This document shows, in pieces, positions 18,136 through 26,716 of a stretch of DNA of 64,000 nt (positions are counted from its first letter, which is position 1; each line of letters begins with the position of its first letter). The notes under the pieces were generated by a model that ran no database searches, was not told the origin of the DNA, and was given only the letters and a program-made list of their open reading frames with translations. The translations under genes and the position numbers were made by a program. The stretch spans positions 1-64,000 of the forward strand of contig CAJURK010000008.1 in assembly GCA_910588745.1 (NCBI GenBank), given 5' to 3'. The stretch comes from an uncultured Dorea sp. (lineage in GTDB: Bacteria > Bacillota > Clostridia > Lachnospirales > Lachnospiraceae).

Positions 18136-19026
18136 TCAGCCGCCTATTTTAACGATTCGTCCCTTTTCTTCCAACAGATTCCGTATCGCGCTGATCTCTT
18201 CCTCAGACGGACGGCAGGCGCTGCACTGATACCGGGCGCGGAGCAGCTTATATTTATTTTCTCCGTAGGTGTGGTAGGGCAGAAGATGAATCTCTTTTAC
18301 ACCTGTACTTACCGCAAATTCCCCCAGCGCGTCCATATTTTCCAAATCCGCGTTGATCCCCCCCAGCAGCGGTACGCGGTAAATCAACGGAAATCCCCGC
18401 TCCCCCGCCCGGCGCGCATTTGCAAGGATCCTATCGTTTTTCACTCCGGTATAGATGTTATGCTGTTCGGTATCCATATGCTTCAAATCATACAGGATCA
18501 GGTCAAACGGCTCAAGCGTCCGTTCCGTTACCTTCCAGTCCGCATATCCCGTAGTCTCAATTGCAAGATGATACCCCTCTCTTTTTATCTCCCCAGCCAA
18601 TGCCAGGACAAATTCTGCCTGCATGAGGGGCTCTCCCCCGGAAATCGTAACCCCGCCTCCTGAGTCCTCATAAAAAGCTTTATCCTTCCTAACCGTCTCC
18701 ATCACTCTTTCCACCGTCATATCCTCGCCCATACGTTCCAACGCGGTAGACGGGCAGGCCTTTACGCATGCTCCGCATCCGATACACCTCTCGTCAATCC
18801 CCTGCATCCCCGGAACGATGGCATAGCCGCAAGACTGCTCACAGAGCCCGCAGCCGATGCATTTTCTCTCATCCCAGAGAATTGCCCCGGATATTTTTTG
18901 GGATTCCGGATTGGAACACCATCTGCAGCGCATCGGACACCCTGTCATAAACACTACGGTTCGGATACCGGGTCCGTCATGGGTGCTGAATCTCTGGATA
19001 TTGAATATTTTCCCAGTATCACTCAT
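18136..19026 (-). CDS. Glycyl-radical-enzyme activase (cluster A)
   Basis: A 296-aa radical SAM protein. The Cx3Cx2C cluster motif is in 'FMTGCPMRCRWCSNPES'. Two further CxxCxxCxxxC ferredoxin-like clusters (starting 'CIGCGLCEQSC' and 'CIGCGACVKAC') form the insert typical of activases for dehydratase-type GREs. 'VTISGGEPLMQ' is the SAM-binding GGE motif. It installs the glycyl radical on the GRE encoded just upstream. I chose ATG at 19026 (AAAGGAG upstream); the frame extends to 19086 through an intercistronic hairpin. Confidence 0.93.
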   Translation of the reverse strand: MSDTGKIFNIQRFSTHDGPGIRTVVFMTGCPMRCRWCSNPESQKISGAILWDERKCIGCGLCEQSCGYAIVPGMQGIDERCIGCGACVKACPSTALERMGEDMTVERVMETVRKDKAFYEDSGGGVTISGGEPLMQAEFVLALAGEIKREGYHLAIETTGYADWKVTERTLEPFDLILYDLKHMDTEQHNIYTGVKNDRILANARRAGERGFPLIYRVPLLGGINADLENMDALGEFAVSTGVKEIHLLPYHTYGENKYKLLRARYQCSACRPSEEEISAIRNLLEEKGRIVKIGG

Positions 19027-19047
19027 TCTTTTCTCCTTTATAACAGA

Positions 19048-19089
19048 GGGCTGTCGGGAAATGCAGTTCTTATCATTTTCCGACAACCC
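19048..19089 (-). promoter_or_regulatory. Intercistronic hairpin between GRE A and its activase
   Basis: GGGTTGTCGG-AAATG pairs with CATTT-CCCGACAGCCC around a short loop, directly before the activase Shine-Dalgarno sequence. It lacks a T run, so it may be a processing or stability element that lowers activase expression relative to the GRE. A similar hairpin is found in cluster B before the kinase. Confidence 0.5.
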
Positions 19090-19125
19090 CCTCGTGTCTA
19101 TCTATTCCTGATCTTCCGGCGCATA

Positions 19126-21588
19126 TTAAAGCACATGCTCAGTTCTTGCGATGATATCTTCCTGTACCTGCGGGCAGAGGGTTACGAAATAACTGCTGAA
19201 CCCTGCCACACGCACAATCAGGTCTTTGTACTTCTCAGGCTCTGCCTTTGCCTCCTGCAAGGTTTCCGCCGACACAATGTTGAACTGAATCTGCATCCCT
19301 TTCTTTGCAAACAATGTTGTAATCAGGGATACCCAGTTGTCCAGCCCCTCCTCCGTATCTACCGAGGTCGGCGTAATCTTCACATTAAACAACTGACCGC
19401 CCGGCATCAGCACATTCGGTAGTTTCGCATAGGAGTTCAAAAGCGCCGTCGGCCCTTCCTTATCCGTACCCCGGAACGCAGAGGTTCCCTCCGTAATCGG
19501 CTCTCCGCTCTTTCTTCCGTCCGCTGTTGCCCCAACGCATTCGCCGTTCCCTACATTTGCCGAAACCGTCGCTGTTGACGGGATGAAATGTCCGCCTACC
19601 GGCCCTTTCCCGTACCGGGTATTTACATACTGGCGTTCTTCCTCTGCAAAATAGCGCATAATATCCGCCGCAATTCCATCGGCCATATCGTCGTCATTCC
19701 CGAATTTGCTGTCTGCATTCACCAGAATCTGACGGATAACTTCCCCGCTTGGCGCAGTCTCCGTATCTTCAAAGTTCGTGTTCAGCGCGTGCATGAGCTG
19801 TTTTGCTGAAATCACCTTGTCGTCAAATACTACCTTTTTAATCGTTGCCAGCGCATTTGCCGCCGAGATAACGCCTACGTTCTGGCCTCCGGTATTATCG
19901 TATTTGGCGCCGCCCTGTTTGATTTCCTTTCCCCGTCCGATACAATCCTCTACCACGGAAGACAGGAATGGGTTCGGCGTCATCTCGCCCCAGGAGGTAT
20001 CCACCACATTGCCGCATATAACATGCATTCTCTGGAAATATCTTAACTGCTGCCGGAAACATTCCATAAACTCATCAAAGGTTTTACACTGGCTTAGATC
20101 CTTCTCCTGCGGCTGGCAGGTAATTCCCGTCCGCGGATCCTTGCCTCCGTTGACAGCCAATTCTACCCATTTTGCAAAATTCGGAAATCCTGCGCCGTAC
20201 CGTCCGCCGCCGCAGCCCTGTACGGCCGGTTCCACGCATCCGACCATCCCGTAATCCACGGCGTCGTCATATGTATAACCAATATTCAACATAGACGGGA
20301 TAATCACTTCGTCGTTAAAAAATGCCGGCATGCTTCCCACTTTACGGATTACCTTTACCGCTTCTTTGATAAATTTCCTGTCTGTTCCCTGGTACAGGCG
20401 CACCGTCATAGACGGCTGGATCATTTTCAGCTTTTTCGTACATGCCAGCGCCATGTAGGACAGTTCGTTGACCGCATCCCTGCCGTCCCGCGTCTGCCCG
20501 CCAAGGGTCATGTTCTGGAACAGCGGATTGCCGACAAAAGTGACGGTATTCGGCCAGTCTCTCAGTTTGGACAGCTCATTGACCTTCAGCCACATGCAGC
20601 ACATAATCTCAAATGCTTTTTCGACGCTGAGCCTGCCGCTTTCGATATCCCTGATAAAGAACGGATACAAATACTGGTCAATACGGCCAAAAGAAATGGA
20701 ATGACCGTTGCTCTCAATCTGAATGGAAAAATTCACGAAAAGCATCGTCTGACAAGCTTCCTGAAACGTACGCGCCGGCTGGGCTGGTACCCGGGAGCAA
20801 ATCTCAATCATTTCTGTAAGCTCCGCCCTTCTTGCCGCATCCTGTTCCTTTTCCTTCAATTCCTCTAATTTTTCTACATACCTGGCCGCGAACTTCAGCA
20901 CGGCTTTATCCGCAATAATCGCCGCTTTCAGGAACGGAATCTTTTCAATGTCCTCCGGAAGAGCCGGATCTAAGGATGCAAGCACTTCTTCTGCCTGTTT
21001 GATAACCGCCTGCAGCCCTTCTCGGATCACCCGTCTGTAATCTGCGATAATATGTCCGTCTCCTCCCGTCATGATCCAGTCCTCGTCTGACCCCCGCACT
21101 TCCTGACATGCAATTTTTGCTTCTTCCGGCAGCAAGAGCTTTACCCTGTCCTCATGAGTCTTTCCTTTCCAGTAAGGAATCACCTCTTCCAGGAGAATCC
21201 GGCGCGTTTCCTCGTCAATCTGGTAAGCGTCCCCCGGCCTGTCCGGAAAATAGTAAGGATCCCCGTTCAGCTCTTTTTCAACCCAGTCCACAGCAAATTC
21301 CGGGAAAATCGGCGCGGAACGCGGGACGGAGCCCAAATTTCCAACCAGAAGTCCGCCGTCGTTTACATAGATCGTCATCTCGCTTAAAATCTTATCAAAG
21401 GCTTTTGCCCTTCTAAGTATCTGGGGTTCCCCTTCCGTTTCTTTATAGGACTCTGTAATCAGCACTCCTCTTTCCGCACAAATCGACGGTTCCACCGCAA
21501 AATACTGTTCGCGCAGCTTTTGTATCCGAGCAGGCATCGGCGTCGCGTCCTCTAACAGCCCCAGGCATTGCATCATTAAATCCTTCAT
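19126..21588 (-). CDS. Glycyl radical enzyme, dehydratase/lyase type (cluster A)
   Basis: An 820-aa GRE. The active-site thiyl Cys451 and acid/base Glu453 lie in YGMVGCVEPAV. The Cys-x-Glu arrangement belongs to dehydratases and C-O/C-N lyases (glycerol, propanediol and hydroxyproline dehydratases, CutC, YbiW), not to pyruvate formate-lyase, which has Cys-Cys. The radical Gly796 lies in VRVAGFSSYF near the C-terminus. 'QIESNGHSISFGRIDQYLYP' (289-308) is also found in E. coli YbiW as I remember it. E. coli YbiW and PflD have been reported to open 1,5-anhydrohexitol phosphates. The substrate here is unknown; the sugar ABC transporter and FGGY kinase suggest a polyol or anhydrosugar. Confidence 0.93.
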   Translation of the reverse strand: MKDLMMQCLGLLEDATPMPARIQKLREQYFAVEPSICAERGVLITESYKETEGEPQILRRAKAFDKILSEMTIYVNDGGLLVGNLGSVPRSAPIFPEFAVDWVEKELNGDPYYFPDRPGDAYQIDEETRRILLEEVIPYWKGKTHEDRVKLLLPEEAKIACQEVRGSDEDWIMTGGDGHIIADYRRVIREGLQAVIKQAEEVLASLDPALPEDIEKIPFLKAAIIADKAVLKFAARYVEKLEELKEKEQDAARRAELTEMIEICSRVPAQPARTFQEACQTMLFVNFSIQIESNGHSISFGRIDQYLYPFFIRDIESGRLSVEKAFEIMCCMWLKVNELSKLRDWPNTVTFVGNPLFQNMTLGGQTRDGRDAVNELSYMALACTKKLKMIQPSMTVRLYQGTDRKFIKEAVKVIRKVGSMPAFFNDEVIIPSMLNIGYTYDDAVDYGMVGCVEPAVQGCGGGRYGAGFPNFAKWVELAVNGGKDPRTGITCQPQEKDLSQCKTFDEFMECFRQQLRYFQRMHVICGNVVDTSWGEMTPNPFLSSVVEDCIGRGKEIKQGGAKYDNTGGQNVGVISAANALATIKKVVFDDKVISAKQLMHALNTNFEDTETAPSGEVIRQILVNADSKFGNDDDMADGIAADIMRYFAEEERQYVNTRYGKGPVGGHFIPSTATVSANVGNGECVGATADGRKSGEPITEGTSAFRGTDKEGPTALLNSYAKLPNVLMPGGQLFNVKITPTSVDTEEGLDNWVSLITTLFAKKGMQIQFNIVSAETLQEAKAEPEKYKDLIVRVAGFSSYFVTLCPQVQEDIIARTEHVL

Positions 21589-21618
21589 AATCTCTTCTCT
21601 CCTCGCGTGCCTTATCGT

Positions 21619-22596
21619 TTACTTATAATCTCCAACATTGTCGCTGGTCACCAGTTCAAACGGCACATCATACCAATCGTCCACCTTTTCTCCCTTTGCA
21701 GCCTGTACTGCAACGTCAATGGCCGTCTCCGACTGTGCCTTTGCATTCTGGAATACGGTGCAGAGCAGCCCGCCTTCTTCTACTGACTTCAATGCGTCCG
21801 CAATCGCGTCGATTCCTACTACCGGGATATCTTTCTGCTTGCCGGCCGCCGCAATGGCATTGTATGCTCCGATTGCCATTTCGTCATTCTGAGCAACTAC
21901 TGCGTTAATTGTCTTGCCTGTCTGCAGCCAGTTCTCCATCAGGGTCATAGCCTCTGCACGATCCCAATTGGCGCTTTCTTCGTAAATAACGTTGATATCC
22001 GGATACTTGTCAAGAATGTTCTGGATTCCCTGGCTTCTGTCAGCCTGCGCAGAGATACCGGTAGGTCCTAAAATCACCGCAATATCGCCTTTGCCGTCAA
22101 TGGCGTCCGCCACCATCTGCATCTCAATTTCGCCGGCTTCCACATCGTTAGAGCCAACAAATGCCGTTGCGGAACTTAAGTCTGATAGCTGGGTGCAGAC
22201 TACTACGATCGGAATGCCCGCTTCAGCCGCCTTCTGTGCGCATGGTATGCATCCGTCCTTATCGTACGGATTCAGCACAATTGCGTCCACGCCCTGGGTA
22301 ATGAAATTCTCGACCTGTGATACCTGATTGTCTGCATCGCCCTGTCCGTCTGCCGACACATACTGATAACCCTTCTCTTCACAGTAAGCTTCCGCCACCT
22401 CTGCAAGCTGCATGATGTACTCATTTGCCAGATCCTGCCAGGTGCAGGCTACGGTAATCTGATCCTTGTCTCCGGCTTCTTCCTTTGTCGTGCTTTCTCC
22501 TTCGGTCTTTTCCTCCGTACCGGACGAACCGCACCCGGCCAATAAGCCAAATACCATTATTGCCGACAACAACCCTGCTAAACATCTCTTTTTCAT
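21619..22596 (-). CDS. Sugar-binding lipoprotein of a CUT2 ABC transporter (cluster A)
   Basis: A 325-aa periplasmic-binding-protein-like lipoprotein (peripla_BP_4/RbsB family). The signal peptide MKKRCLAGLLSAIMVFGLLAGC ends in a lipobox with Cys22. The mature protein has the type I fold signature 'VENFITQGVDAIVLNPYD' and 'AVVAQNDEMAIGAYNAI'. It captures the substrate outside the membrane. I chose ATG at 22596, after AAAAGGAGAAAG; the frame runs upstream to 22701 without a Shine-Dalgarno sequence. Confidence 0.92.
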   Translation of the reverse strand: MKKRCLAGLLSAIMVFGLLAGCGSSGTEEKTEGESTTKEEAGDKDQITVACTWQDLANEYIMQLAEVAEAYCEEKGYQYVSADGQGDADNQVSQVENFITQGVDAIVLNPYDKDGCIPCAQKAAEAGIPIVVVCTQLSDLSSATAFVGSNDVEAGEIEMQMVADAIDGKGDIAVILGPTGISAQADRSQGIQNILDKYPDINVIYEESANWDRAEAMTLMENWLQTGKTINAVVAQNDEMAIGAYNAIAAAGKQKDIPVVGIDAIADALKSVEEGGLLCTVFQNAKAQSETAIDVAVQAAKGEKVDDWYDVPFELVTSDNVGDYK

Positions 22597-22697
22597 ACTT
22601 CTTTCTCCTTTTCTTTTTTTATTATGATCTGCTTTCTTTGCAGTATCATTCATTCTTATCCGCCCTGTATCTATCTTTTCACATTTCTGTCTCCACA

Positions 22698-23666
22698 TCA
22701 CTCATTGGAATGTTTCTTCCTATCTAGCAGCACAGCCGCCACAATGATCACTCCCTTAATAACCTGCTGATAATAGGAGGACACTCCCAGCATATCCAGG
22801 CCATTTGTCAAGACGCCCAGAATCAGCATACCCACAACGGTTCCGGAAATCGTGCCGACGCCGCCGGAAAGGCTTGCCCCTCCAATTACCGCCGCCGCTA
22901 TGGCGTCCAGTTCATACCCTTCCCCAGACGCCGGCTGCCCCGTCATGGTTCTTGCCGACAATAAAATACCCGCAATCGCGCAGGTCGCGCCCGCGATAGC
23001 ATAAGCCGAAAATTTTATCAGCTTCACATTAATTCCTGATACCAGAGCCGCCTGCTCATTGCCTCCAACCGCGCGGATATATCTCCCGTATTTTGTAAAT
23101 TCCATCAGATAAACCGCAATAACAATTACAACAACCATAACAATAATCGGAATCGGAACTGCGCCTACAAATCCATTTCCTATATTGGTATATTCCGGCA
23201 GGATATTAATAACCGGACGTCCGTTGGTATAAATCATAGCCAGACCCCTGGCCGCCGTAGTCATCGCCAGCGTAGCAATAAAAGCCGCCACTTTCAGCCA
23301 AGCAACGCAAAACCCGTTAACCGCGCCGCACACAAGCCCAACCAAAATCCCAAGCAGCAGGGAAATCGCCAGCGGATGCGGATTGTCCGACGTAGAAAAG
23401 GAAGTGGCAATCACCGCGCTGAGAGCCAGTACCGAGCCTACCGACAAATCAATTCCACCCGTCATAATTACAATGGTCACGCCGATAGCCATAACTGCCT
23501 TAATCGAAATCTGCCGCAGCACGTTAATAAAATTCTGCGTATTAAAGAACGAAGGAGTGATAATTGCCAATACCGCCACCATCAGTATAAGCGCCACATA
23601 GATTCCGTATTTTCCCAAGATTTTTCCAAAGATGTCTTTTCCTTTTTGCCCCTTTTTCGTATTCAT
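22698..23666 (-). CDS. CUT2 sugar ABC transporter permease (cluster A)
   Basis: A 322-aa RbsC-like membrane protein with about 8-10 hydrophobic helices. Typical motifs are 'MTGGIDLSVGSVLALSAVI' and 'AIAAAVIGGASLSGGVGTISGTV'. It forms the channel together with the ATPase encoded upstream and the lipoprotein downstream. Confidence 0.93.
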   Translation of the reverse strand: MNTKKGQKGKDIFGKILGKYGIYVALILMVAVLAIITPSFFNTQNFINVLRQISIKAVMAIGVTIVIMTGGIDLSVGSVLALSAVIATSFSTSDNPHPLAISLLLGILVGLVCGAVNGFCVAWLKVAAFIATLAMTTAARGLAMIYTNGRPVINILPEYTNIGNGFVGAVPIPIIVMVVVIVIAVYLMEFTKYGRYIRAVGGNEQAALVSGINVKLIKFSAYAIAGATCAIAGILLSARTMTGQPASGEGYELDAIAAAVIGGASLSGGVGTISGTVVGMLILGVLTNGLDMLGVSSYYQQVIKGVIIVAAVLLDRKKHSNE

Positions 23667-23685
23667 GCCTTTCTTCTCCTCCGTA

Positions 23686-25200
23686 TTATTTAATCGCGCT
23701 GGCCAGAATCGCTTCCTGGCTGAACTCTGCGCGCTTAAATTCTCCGGTCAGCGCGCCCTCGTGCAGCACGAGTACTCTGTCGCTCATTCCCATCAACTCC
23801 GGCATTTCCGAAGAAATCATTATAATCGCCTTCCCTTCCGATGCCAGTTTATCCATCAGTTTGTAAATCTCAGCCTTCGCGCCTACGTCAATGCCCCTGG
23901 TCGGCTCATCCATGATAATTACTTCCGGATCTCCCAACAGCCATTTCGCCAATACCACCTTCTGCTGGTTGCCTCCGCTTAACGTATTGACCCGAACCTC
24001 CTTAGAGGGCGTCTTGATCCTCAGAAGCTCCACCGCCTCATCCACCAGCTTCCTTTCTTTTTTGAAGTCCAGCAGGTGGCGCAGCTTTAGGATCTTTTTC
24101 AAGTACACAATGGTAATATTAGTCCGGATCGACGCTCCCAAGTCGAGGCCGAACAGTTTTCTGTCCTCTGAGACGAAGGCAATACCGTTTTTAATCGCGC
24201 TCTTCGGAGACTGGATCTGTACTTCTTTTCCATGTACCGCGATGGTTCCCCGATCCGGCCTGCGCAGCCCGAATATCGTCTCCATCAGTTCCGTCCGGCC
24301 CGCGCCCATCAAACCGTAGATGCCAAGTATCTCTCCTTTGTCTACCTGGAACGTAATCTCATGAAATTCTTTTTCTCTTGTCAGATCCTTCACTGAAAAA
24401 ATCTCCTGTCCCACTGGCGCCGCTTCTTCCTTTAAGTCCCTTGGATACATATCCTTTAGCTCGCGCCCAACCATGCAGTATACCAGCGAATCATGGTCAA
24501 ATTCCGAAGAAGGCTTTGAATCAATATATTTTCCATCCCTAAGAACCGTAATGCGGTCGGCAATTTTGAAGATTTCGTCCATTTTATGAGAAATGTAAAT
24601 AACCGCTTTGTTCTGTCTCTTTAACGTCTCGATCATTTCAAAAAGTTTATCCACTTCATGATCCGTAATAGCCGACGTAGGCTCGTCCATAATGATTACA
24701 TCCGCGTTATAGGAAGTAGCCTTAACAATCTCTACCATCTGCATCTGCGCCACGCTTAAATCCCTGATCTTATCCGTCGCCCGGATTGCAATTCCCAACT
24801 CGTCAAACTGCTCCTGCGCCCGTTTCACCAATTCCTTGGTCTTTACGACGCCGGTCTTTCCTGCAAGTTCTCTCCCAAGAAACAGATTCTGTTCTACCGT
24901 CATATCCAGAATCATATTCAATTCCTGATGGATAATCGATATCCCCTGCTCCAGCGAATCCTTCGGGTTATGCACAGTCAGCGGCTCTCCCTTATATATA
25001 ATCTCGCCCGCATCCGCCTTATATATACCCGCAAGTATCTTCATCAGCGTAGATTTCCCCGCTCCGTTTTCTCCCATCAGCGCATGGACCTCTCCCGGAA
25101 ATATTTCCAGCGACACGTCGTCCAGCGCTACAACGCCGGGAAATTCTTTCCTGACATGCCTGATTTCCAGCAGCATCTGTTTCCCTTCTTTTTCTTCCAT
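23686..25200 (-). CDS. CUT2 sugar ABC transporter ATPase, two-domain RbsA type (cluster A)
   Basis: A 504-aa protein with two ABC domains. The first has Walker A 'GENGAGKSTLMKIL', signature 'LSVAQMQMVEIVKA' and Walker B 'VIIMDEPTSAI'. The second has a degenerate Walker A ('GLMGAGRTELMETI') and an intact 'LSGGNQQKVVLAKWL', as usual for RbsA. I chose ATG at 25200 (MEEKEGKQ), directly after GAAAGGAGGAAAC; the frame extends to 25242 through the operator. It is the first structural gene after lacI. Confidence 0.93.
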   Translation of the reverse strand: MEEKEGKQMLLEIRHVRKEFPGVVALDDVSLEIFPGEVHALMGENGAGKSTLMKILAGIYKADAGEIIYKGEPLTVHNPKDSLEQGISIIHQELNMILDMTVEQNLFLGRELAGKTGVVKTKELVKRAQEQFDELGIAIRATDKIRDLSVAQMQMVEIVKATSYNADVIIMDEPTSAITDHEVDKLFEMIETLKRQNKAVIYISHKMDEIFKIADRITVLRDGKYIDSKPSSEFDHDSLVYCMVGRELKDMYPRDLKEEAAPVGQEIFSVKDLTREKEFHEITFQVDKGEILGIYGLMGAGRTELMETIFGLRRPDRGTIAVHGKEVQIQSPKSAIKNGIAFVSEDRKLFGLDLGASIRTNITIVYLKKILKLRHLLDFKKERKLVDEAVELLRIKTPSKEVRVNTLSGGNQQKVVLAKWLLGDPEVIIMDEPTRGIDVGAKAEIYKLMDKLASEGKAIIMISSEMPELMGMSDRVLVLHEGALTGEFKRAEFSQEAILASAIK

Positions 25201-25220
25201 ACGTTTCCTCCTTTCTATTA

Positions 25221-25230
25221 AACACGTGTT
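25221..25230 (-). promoter_or_regulatory. LacI-type operator 1 (AACACGTGTT)
   Basis: A perfect 10-bp palindrome, flanked by TTA and AAA, 20 bp before the ATPase start codon. The same site recurs at 25358-25367 and, with one change, at 26471-26480. A CpG-centred palindrome is the classic form for LacI-family operators. Confidence 0.75.
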
Positions 25231-25300
25231 AAATTTTGCCAAAAAAATTTACAGTTACTATAGACTCTGTTTCTTTGAATAAGCATTTTCTGCTTGCCAT
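25229..25300 (-). CDS. Possible 23-aa leader peptide between lacI and the ABC genes
   Basis: ATG at 25300 follows GGGAGGGAAAAAT, a good Shine-Dalgarno sequence, and 23 codons (MASRKCLFKETESIVTVNFFGKI) end at a TAA that overlaps operator 1. It could be a leader peptide or chance. No amino-acid bias or attenuator is evident. Confidence 0.25.
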   Translation of the reverse strand: MASRKCLFKETESIVTVNFFGKI

Positions 25301-25357
25301 ATTTTTCCCTCCCATCTGCTAAATTATTCTCCAGACCAACCTGGATTCTTTCTATTA

Positions 25358-25367
25358 AACACGTGTT
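25358..25367 (-). promoter_or_regulatory. LacI-type operator 2 (AACACGTGTT)
   Basis: Identical in core and in seven upstream flanking bases to operator 1, 137 bp away. The pair could support looping by a tetramer or two dimers, controlling entry into the transporter genes separately from lacI. Confidence 0.75.
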
Positions 25368-25405
25368 AAATCGTGGCTATAAAATACCTGGATACTCATC
25401 ATGAA

Positions 25406-26455
25406 TCAGTAATCCTCATAATACTCGACATTTGTTGACATGACGATCCCAAGCTTGGCATAGTGGTCTTTTTCCTCAAATACTCTGCCGTAACACATCT
25501 GTTCAAAAAGAGCCTTCGCAGCAAAATACGCCTGCCCCACCAAATCCTGGGACACCACCGCGTCTACCGTGGAATTCTTCAAATAGGGTACGACTTCTTC
25601 ATAACAGTCAAAACCGACCAGACGGATACTGTCGCCGATTCCTTTGGCGCAGAGCATCTCCGCTACCGATGCAAGCTTGTAAGATACGTCATAAATCCCG
25701 ATCAGCTCAGGATATGCCCTCATATATTCTTCTACGCATTCCACCGCCTGTCTATCGCTGTTAATATTCTCTACAATAGATACAATCTCAATTCCCGGAT
25801 ACTTGGCGCTTTCCTGCACAAATCCTTCGCAGCGATCCTTTACTGCCGAGTCAATCTCCATGCTGTTCGTCAAAAGCACCAGAACCTTACCGCCTTCCGG
25901 CAGGAGTTTTCCCATTAGCTCCCCAGCTACACGGCCGCTCTGAAAATAATCCGGCCCCACGTATATTCTATGTTCTTCCTCTACGTAACGGCTCAGGTAC
26001 ACAATATTGCATCCCTGGGCGCGCAGTTGATTGATTTTTTCTCTGATCACACTGCTCATGGCTGCCGCTATAATAATATTGCGGATTCCTTCGTCATAAA
26101 GTTCCTGCAGATGTTCAAGCTGCTTCTCCGGCTCTAAGAACTCCGATTCCCGGATTTCTAGTTTCAATCCATGGTCGCGGAACTCTTCCTGCGCCCTTTC
26201 CAATCCTTTCACTGCCGTTCTGGCAAAGTACGGGCTCAGATGAAGGATCCCTACATATCCTATGATGTACTCTCTGTTGCGGGCAAGATCCCTAGCGTTA
26301 TAGTTCGGCACATAATGATACTTCTCCAGCGCCTTCTCTACTTTTTTTCTTGTCTTTTCTGTCACATAGCCTTTATTATTAATCACTTTATAAATCGTTG
26401 TTCTTGATATATTAATTTCCTCAGATATTTCTTCCAAAGACATTCTTTTCTGCAT
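25406..26455 (-). CDS. LacI-family transcriptional regulator of cluster A
   Basis: A ~349-aa repressor. The N-terminal helix-turn-helix 'SLEEISEEINISRTTIYKVINNKGYVTEKTRKKVEKAL' and hinge 'YVPNYNARDLARNREYIIGYVG' are LacI-type, though 'TIYKVINNKG' replaces the usual 'TVSRVLNG'. The rest is a sugar-binding fold related to the RbsB protein of the same cluster, so it probably senses the imported compound or a metabolite of it. ATG at 26455 follows AGAGAG. The frame extends to 26518, across the operator, which argues against the longer start. The gene is first in the cluster and autoregulated through operator 3. Confidence 0.9.
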   Translation of the reverse strand: MQKRMSLEEISEEINISRTTIYKVINNKGYVTEKTRKKVEKALEKYHYVPNYNARDLARNREYIIGYVGILHLSPYFARTAVKGLERAQEEFRDHGLKLEIRESEFLEPEKQLEHLQELYDEGIRNIIIAAAMSSVIREKINQLRAQGCNIVYLSRYVEEEHRIYVGPDYFQSGRVAGELMGKLLPEGGKVLVLLTNSMEIDSAVKDRCEGFVQESAKYPGIEIVSIVENINSDRQAVECVEEYMRAYPELIGIYDVSYKLASVAEMLCAKGIGDSIRLVGFDCYEEVVPYLKNSTVDAVVSQDLVGQAYFAAKALFEQMCYGRVFEEKDHYAKLGIVMSTNVEYYEDY

Positions 26456-26470
26456 AGTTAACTCTCTTTT

Positions 26471-26480
26471 TACACGTGTT
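26471..26480 (-). promoter_or_regulatory. LacI-type operator 3 in the lacI promoter
   Basis: TACACGTGTT followed by AAAT, about 20 bp downstream of the -10 of the lacI promoter. A repressor here would block transcription just after initiation. Confidence 0.7.
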
Positions 26481-26497
26481 AAATTTCTTATAGGGTG

Positions 26498-26526
26498 AGT
26501 ATAATCCTTTTTGTGCAATCTGTCAA
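26498..26526 (-). promoter_or_regulatory. Promoter of lacI and cluster A
   Basis: TTGACA (26521-26526) and TATACT (26498-26503) are separated by 17 bp on the minus strand, a near-perfect sigma-A promoter. All of cluster A may be read from it. Confidence 0.85.
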
Positions 26527-26569
26527 GTATTTTCCTTATTTTTACATTTCTTTCATCATTTTGACAGTA

Positions 26570-26614
26570 AATTTTTAAAAGCGCCGTCGAAACATTATAT
26601 TTTTCGACAGCGCC
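26570..26614 (-). terminator. Terminator of cluster B
   Basis: GGCGCTGTCGAAA pairs with TTTCGACGGCGC on the minus strand and is followed by TTTTAAAAATT. It separates the cluster B kinase from the cluster A promoter. Confidence 0.75.
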
Positions 26615-26716
26615 TACTCCTCTTTACCAGGCCTTATTTCCAATCTGGATATTCATTGTCCATGGACGCTTTCCCCAGTAATACGTCCGTTGTAGCTATT
26701 TTTAGCAAAACACCCA

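Noticed and set aside
19126..21588. Assignment of the cluster A GRE as pyruvate formate-lyase
   Set aside because: The active site is Gly-Cys-Val-Glu, not Cys-Cys, and the activase has the double ferredoxin insert typical of dehydratase activases.
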